A stretch of DNA of 64,000 bases, from assembly GCA_042701975.1 (NCBI GenBank), contig CP170561.1, positions 3,348,001 through 3,412,000 of the forward strand, given 5' to 3'. Both the position numbers and the translations under genes were made by a program. Below are positions 59,871 to 64,000 of the stretch, in pieces (within the stretch, counting starts at the first letter, position 1; each line of letters begins with the position of its first letter). The DNA is from JAFALK01 sp042701975 (GTDB lineage Bacteria; Pseudomonadota; Gammaproteobacteria; Burkholderiales; Burkholderiaceae_C). A model generated the notes under the pieces. It saw only the letters and a program-made list of their open reading frames with translations, made no database searches and was not told where the DNA came from.

Positions 59871-62330
59871 TTGAAAAACCAATCCAGCCTGCTCGGGCGA
59901 TTTGCTCTGACCCGTGTGGCGGCGGCGACCGCCGTGACCTTGGGCGTGCTCAGCGCGCCCGCATGGGGCGTGGGTCTCGGCAAGCTGTCGGTGCAGTCCG
60001 CCCTCGGTGAGACGCTCAAGGCCGAGATCGAGGTCACCAGCCTCAGCTCCGAAGAGGCCGGCACGCTGAAAGTTCGCGTGGCGCCGGCCGAGTCGTACCG
60101 CGCCAGCGGCATCGACTACAACCCCATCCTCACCAGCACGCAGGTGCAGGTCGTCCAGTCGGGTGGCCGCACGGTGTTGCGCGTCAACAGCGACCGCGCC
60201 GTGCAGGAACCCTTCGTGGACGTGATCCTCGAAGTCTCCTGGGCCAGCGGCCGACTGGTGCGCGAATACACCCTGCTGTTCGATCCGCCGACGAGCAAGC
60301 CGCAAGCGGCCGCGCCGGCTGTTGCGACCACGCCGAGCATCGCGCCGGCCCCCGCACCGGCTGCACCGGCGCCGGCTCCCGTGGCTGCGACGCCGCAGCC
60401 CCAGCCGCCCGCCGTGGCCTTGGCTCCCGCTCCGCAGCGCCCGGCGCCCGCGCCAGCGACCAGCCGTCCCGCGCCTGCCGCGGCTCCCAAGCCCGAGGCC
60501 GCGCCGATCCCGCCGACCCCGGCTTCGGAATACAAGGTCAAGCCCGGTGACTCGCTCTCGCGCGTGGCCGGCAAGACCCAGGTGCCCGGTGTCTCGCTCG
60601 ACCAGATGCTGGTCGGCCTGTACCGCAACAACCCGGACGCCTTCATCGACAACAACATGAACCTGCTCAAGGCCGGCACGGTCTTGCAGGTTCCTTCGAG
60701 CGACACGCTCGGCAGCGTCACGCCGAGCGAGGCCCGCCAGGTCATCCAGGCGCAGAGCGCCGACTTCAATACCTACCGCCAGCGCCTGGCCGGTGCAGCC
60801 CCCACGCTCAAGCCCGCCGAGAGCGAGCGCCAGGCCAAAGGCCAGGTGCAGGCCGCCGTCGAGGAGAAGAAGGGCTCGGCCGCCCCGGCGCCGGACAAGC
60901 TCACGCTGTCCAAGGCCGCCAGCAGCGCTGCCGAGGTCAAGGCCTCCAAGGCCACCGAGAAGAAGGAATCCGCCACACGCGTGGCCGAGCTGACCCGCAA
61001 TGTCGAGGAGCTGAAGAAGCTCTCGGCCGATGCGGCCAAGCCGGCTGCTCCGGCCCCGACGCCTGCTCCGGCCCCCGCGCCCGTGACGGCGCCGGCCATC
61101 GTGGCTGCTGCGCCTTCGGCTCCGGCTTCCGCGGCCCCGGCCGTCGCCGCGGCCAGCAAGCCGGCAAGCAAGCCCACGGCACCGCCGCCGGTCGTCCAGC
61201 GTCCGGAGCCGAGCTTCATGGACTCGCTGCTCGAGAACCCGACCCTGCTGGGCATTGGCGGCGCTGCGCTGCTGGGCCTGATCGGCTTCGGCGTCTACCG
61301 CCTGCGCAACCGTTCGACCGGCAAGGCCGACACCGGCTTCCACGAAAGCCGCCTGGCGCCCGACTCCTTCTTCGGCGCCACGGGTGGCCAGCGCGTGGAC
61401 ACGCGCGATGCCAACTCCTCGTCGGCTTCGTCGATGAGCTATTCGCTGAGCCAGCTCGATGCCATCGGTGACGTCGATCCGGTGGCCGAGGCCGACGTCT
61501 ACCTGGCCTACGGCCGCGACCTGCAGGCCGAGGAAATCCTCAAGGAAGCGCTGCGTGCCAACCCCGAGCGCCTGGCCATTCGCCTGAAGCTGCTGGAGGT
61601 GTACGGCAAGCGCCGCGACACGCGCGGCTTCGAGCAACTGGCCGTGCAGCTCTACGCCGAGACCGGCGGCACTGGCGAAGACTGGGCCAAGGCCCAAGAA
61701 CTCGGCCGCGGCATCGATCCGGACAATCCGCTCTACCAGCCCGGCGGCGCACCCGCCGAGTCCGAAGACGGCCCGCCGATGCGCCCCGAGCCGATGGATG
61801 CCAGCACGCTGCCGGCCACCGTCGCCGCCACGGCGCTGATGCACACCGAGCCGATGCCGCTGCAGCAGGACGGCGGCCCGATCACCGGCTTCGACCTGGA
61901 TCTGGATCTCGGCGCGCCGCCGGCTGCTCCGGCCGCTGCCGAATCGCCCAACGCCATGGCCGCAACGCAGGCGTTGAGCAGCTCGGTCGAGCAGGCGCCG
62001 ATGGCGATGGACTTTGACCTCTCGCAAGAGCCGCTGGCCACCGACCTGAAGTTCGACCTGGACGAGCCCGCCGGTACACCCGCGCCGGCACCGGCTGCGC
62101 AAGCCAACGAGCTGGAGTTCGATCTTGGCTCCGTCAACCTGGACCTGACGCCGCCCGGCGACCTGAGCCCCGAAGAAGTCGAGCCGCTGCAGCGCCAGCT
62201 GGAGCTGGCGGATGAGTTCCGCCAGATCGGTGACGTGGAAGGCGCGCGCGAAGTGCTGCAGGAAGTCATTGGCAAGGCTGGCGGCGAGGTGCTGGCCAAG
62301 GCCAAGGCGATGCTTGCCGGTCTGAACTGA
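59871..62330 (+). CDS. fimV: FimV/HubP-family inner-membrane polar protein with LysM
   Basis: An 819-residue protein with signal peptide (TRVAAATAVTLGVLSAPAWG), a periplasmic domain LGKLSVQSALGETLKAEIEV typical of FimV, and long Ala/Pro-rich linkers. A LysM-like unit follows (EYKVKPGDSLSRVAGKTQ), then a transmembrane helix LLGIGGAALLGLIGFGVY. A cytosolic part with TPR (AEEILKEALRANPERLAIRLKLLEVY) and the terminal FimV domain (ELADEFRQIGDVEGAREVLQEV) end the protein. The TTG at 59871 has GGGGGTGA five nt upstream and gives the better start than the GTG at 59865. It probably organises the cell pole. Confidence 0.9.
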   Translation: MKNQSSLLGRFALTRVAAATAVTLGVLSAPAWGVGLGKLSVQSALGETLKAEIEVTSLSSEEAGTLKVRVAPAESYRASGIDYNPILTSTQVQVVQSGGRTVLRVNSDRAVQEPFVDVILEVSWASGRLVREYTLLFDPPTSKPQAAAPAVATTPSIAPAPAPAAPAPAPVAATPQPQPPAVALAPAPQRPAPAPATSRPAPAAAPKPEAAPIPPTPASEYKVKPGDSLSRVAGKTQVPGVSLDQMLVGLYRNNPDAFIDNNMNLLKAGTVLQVPSSDTLGSVTPSEARQVIQAQSADFNTYRQRLAGAAPTLKPAESERQAKGQVQAAVEEKKGSAAPAPDKLTLSKAASSAAEVKASKATEKKESATRVAELTRNVEELKKLSADAAKPAAPAPTPAPAPAPVTAPAIVAAAPSAPASAAPAVAAASKPASKPTAPPPVVQRPEPSFMDSLLENPTLLGIGGAALLGLIGFGVYRLRNRSTGKADTGFHESRLAPDSFFGATGGQRVDTRDANSSSASSMSYSLSQLDAIGDVDPVAEADVYLAYGRDLQAEEILKEALRANPERLAIRLKLLEVYGKRRDTRGFEQLAVQLYAETGGTGEDWAKAQELGRGIDPDNPLYQPGGAPAESEDGPPMRPEPMDASTLPATVAATALMHTEPMPLQQDGGPITGFDLDLDLGAPPAAPAAAESPNAMAATQALSSSVEQAPMAMDFDLSQEPLATDLKFDLDEPAGTPAPAPAAQANELEFDLGSVNLDLTPPGDLSPEEVEPLQRQLELADEFRQIGDVEGAREVLQEVIGKAGGEVLAKAKAMLAGLN

Positions 62331-62359
62331 TTCGAAGACCCAGTTGCTTCGATAATCAA

Positions 62360-62390
62360 GCGCCCGAGGTTGACTCGGGCGCTTTTTCTT
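62360..62390 (+). terminator. Intrinsic terminator after fimV
   Basis: A perfect 9-bp stem GCGCCCGAG / CTCGGGCGC with a 5-nt loop (GTTGA) is followed by TTTTTCTTTT. It ends 18 nt before the truA start codon and is about 30 nt after the fimV stop. Confidence 0.93.
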
Positions 62391-62408
62391 TTGGGGAACG
62401 GGGAACGG

Positions 62409-63191
62409 ATGCGCGTCGCGCTCGGAGTCAGTTATCGCGGCCAGGCCTACAAGGGTTGGCAGAGCCAGCCGGGCGGCGGCACGGTGCAGGACGCGCTGGA
62501 AGCGGCGCTGAGCGAATTCGCCGCGCAGCCGATCCGCACGATCTGCGCGGGCCGCACCGACACCGGCGTGCACGGACTCAACCAGGTTGTGCATTTCGAT
62601 TCGCCCGTGGACCGCGATCCATTCTCATGGATGCGCGGCACCAACCGCTACCTCCCGCGCGACATCGCCATCCAGTGGTGTGCCTTTCCGGGCGAGCATT
62701 TCCATGCCCGCAACCACGCTCGGGGACGGCGTTATGCCTACCTGCTGCTGGAGTCGCCGGTGCGCCCCGCGATCGAGGCGGGTGGCGTGGGCTGGGTGTT
62801 CCGGCCGCTGGACATCGAGGCGATGCGAGCTGCTGCCGCGCACCTGATCGGCGAACACGATTTCTCCTCGTTCCGCTCGTCGGAATGCCAGGCCGCCTCG
62901 CCCGTGAAGCTGATGCGCCGCATCGAGATCAGCCGCCGCGGTGCTTACTGGCGCTTTGAGTTCGACGCCTCGGCCTTTCTGCATCACATGATCCGCAACA
63001 TCATGGGCTGTCTGATCGCCATCGGCTCGGGCAATCAGAAGTCCGAGTGGATGATCGAAGTGTTGGCCGCAAGGAACCGGGATGCCGCGGCGCCGACGTT
63101 TTCGCCCGATGGACTCTATTTCGTCGGCCCTTATTACGATGCCGAGCTGAAGCTGCCCGAGCACACGGCGGCGATGGATTGGTTGCCCTGA
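62409..63191 (+). CDS. truA: tRNA pseudouridine(38-40) synthase
   Basis: A 260-residue pseudouridine synthase. The catalytic Asp is in CAGRTDTGVHGLNQVVHF; FHARNHARGRRYAYLLLE, DFSSFRSSECQA and MIRNIMG are the family blocks. I chose MRVALGVSYRGQAYKGW at 62409; the frame is open from 62370 but that would start inside the terminator. It is followed directly by trpF. Confidence 0.96.
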   Translation: MRVALGVSYRGQAYKGWQSQPGGGTVQDALEAALSEFAAQPIRTICAGRTDTGVHGLNQVVHFDSPVDRDPFSWMRGTNRYLPRDIAIQWCAFPGEHFHARNHARGRRYAYLLLESPVRPAIEAGGVGWVFRPLDIEAMRAAAAHLIGEHDFSSFRSSECQAASPVKLMRRIEISRRGAYWRFEFDASAFLHHMIRNIMGCLIAIGSGNQKSEWMIEVLAARNRDAAAPTFSPDGLYFVGPYYDAELKLPEHTAAMDWLP

Positions 63192-63192
63192 G

Positions 63193-63837
63193 ATGTCAAA
63201 TCCAAATCGCACTCGAATCAAGATCTGCGGCCTGACCCGCGAGCAAGACGTGGACGCCGCTGTTCGCGCGGGCGCCGATGCGGTGGGCTTCGTCTTCTAT
63301 CCGAAGAGCCCGCGCTACCTGACACCGGCCCGTGCGGCCGAGCTGGCGCGCCGGCTGCCGCCCTTCGTCACGCCGGTCGGCCTGTTCGTGAACGCGACCG
63401 ATGATGAGCTGAATGCAGCGCTGGCTGCGCTGCCCAACATGCTGGTGCAGTTCCACGGCGACGAAACGCCTGCGGAATGCGAGCGCATCGGCCGGCCCTT
63501 CATCCGCGCCGCGCGCATGGCGCCGGGCTTCGATTTGCTAGACTTCGCGCAGAAGTTTTCAGCCGCCCAGGCGCTGCTGCTCGACGCCCACGTCGAGAGC
63601 TACGGCGGGGCAGGAAAGGTTTTCGATTGGTCTCTTGTTCCGTCAAGCGTGCCCCTTCCGGTCGTTTTGTCTGGTGGGTTGCATGCCTCAAATGTGAGAG
63701 CTGGCGTCACGTCGGTGCGGCCGTGGGCCGTTGACGTGAGCTCCGGCGTCGAAGCTGCCAAAGGCATCAAGGACGCCGCCCTGATCGAACAGTTCTGCGC
63801 CGCCGTCCGTGCGGCTGACGCAGAACGCCAAGACTGA
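63193..63837 (+). CDS. trpF: Phosphoribosylanthranilate isomerase
   Basis: A 214-residue TIM-barrel enzyme of tryptophan synthesis. [48 protein letters not shown] and the phosphate-binding [11 protein letters not shown] are diagnostic. It starts one base after the truA stop and is followed by trpB after a 16-nt gap. Confidence 0.97.
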   Translation: MSNPNRTRIKICGLTREQDVDAAVRAGADAVGFVFYPKSPRYLTPARAAELARRLPPFVTPVGLFVNATDDELNAALAALPNMLVQFHGDETPAECERIGRPFIRAARMAPGFDLLDFAQKFSAAQALLLDAHVESYGGAGKVFDWSLVPSSVPLPVVLSGGLHASNVRAGVTSVRPWAVDVSSGVEAAKGIKDAALIEQFCAAVRAADAERQD

Positions 63838-63853
63838 AGAAGACCTGTCAAAC

Positions 63854-64000
63854 ATGAGTTACGACCAACCCGATGCCAAGGGTCATTTCGGCATCTATGG
63901 CGGACGCTTTGTCGCCGAGACCCTGATGCACGCGCTCGACGAGCTCGAAGCAGCGTATGCCCGGTACCAGAACGATCCCGAGTTCGTGGCCGAGTTCAAG
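63854..64000 (+). CDS. trpB: Tryptophan synthase beta subunit, N-terminal fragment (runs off window)
   Basis: The first 49 codons read from ATG 63854: [20 protein letters not shown] is the conserved TrpB N-terminus. A GAAGA lies upstream as ribosome-binding site. The gene continues beyond the right edge. Confidence 0.95.
   Translation, partial: MSYDQPDAKGHFGIYGGRFVAETLMHALDELEAAYARYQNDPEFVAEFK

Noticed and set aside
59835..62594. A 919-codon minus-strand frame over fimV
   Set aside because: It runs through the intrinsic terminator and into truA antisense; FimV domains on the plus strand are clear.

Overview
The window looks like part of a Betaproteobacterium of the order Burkholderiales. 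The composition is high-GC, the leuC-leuD-leuB-asd-fimV-truA-trpF-trpB order is typical of that group, and the methylmalonyl-CoA and LPS-sugar genes also read as betaproteobacterial. A Roseateles/Mitsuaria/Rubrivivax-like genus is my guess; no marker in the window settles it. I saw no rRNA, tRNA or CRISPR array.

Region 1 (1-7.9 kb) is a proteobacterial lasso-peptide locus. The minus-strand operon runs precursor (7785-7922), fused leader-binding/protease B, asparagine-synthetase-like cyclase C (split by an apparent single-base frameshift) and ABC exporter D. A TonB-dependent receptor end and a lasso-peptide isopeptidase lie convergently on the plus strand. The predicted core has 21 residues with a Gly1-Glu9 ring, and I do not recognise it as a named lasso peptide. 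Region 2 (8.2-12.6 kb) holds a RAYT-like protein whose HUH motif is degraded, an AlpA-type regulator, a methyltransferase, an Lnt/nitrilase-like membrane enzyme and a TetR regulator with a palindromic site touching its start codon.

Region 3 (12.7-24.3 kb) is a tightly packed minus-strand operon of eleven genes. It encodes CDP-glucose synthesis (RfbF), 4,6-dehydration (RfbG), C3 deoxygenation (RfbH plus ferredoxin reductase E3), a thiamine-diphosphate enzyme resembling the YerE branch-chain step, a mannitol-phosphate-dehydrogenase-like enzyme, a phosphatase, a second sugar nucleotidyltransferase, an SDR and two glycosyltransferases. Region 4 (24.4-37.9 kb) has two tandem giant genes, 1476 and 3007 codons, built almost entirely of an octapeptide repeat and ending in a related EF-hand/RTX-like C-terminal domain. 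The larger one carries a second-order 408-bp (17 x 8 residue) period.

Region 5 (38.3-47.1 kb) is a GntR regulator divergent from a propionyl-CoA/methylmalonyl-CoA operon: mutase, GNAT, MeaB chaperone, carboxylase beta, a small exported protein, biotin-carboxylase alpha and a VOC/epimerase-like protein. Region 6 (47.1-53.9 kb) is a minus-strand operon of an OmpA-like lipoprotein, an exported WD40-orthocaspase, a vWA lipoprotein and an alpha/beta-hydrolase lipoprotein. Region 7 (54.1-64 kb) is a LysR regulator followed by leucine biosynthesis, aspartate-semialdehyde dehydrogenase, FimV, pseudouridine synthase TruA and the start of the trpFB pair.

The strongest leads are the lasso-peptide locus, the giant octapeptide proteins with their 408-bp superrepeat, the branched CDP-sugar operon and the exported orthocaspase operon.
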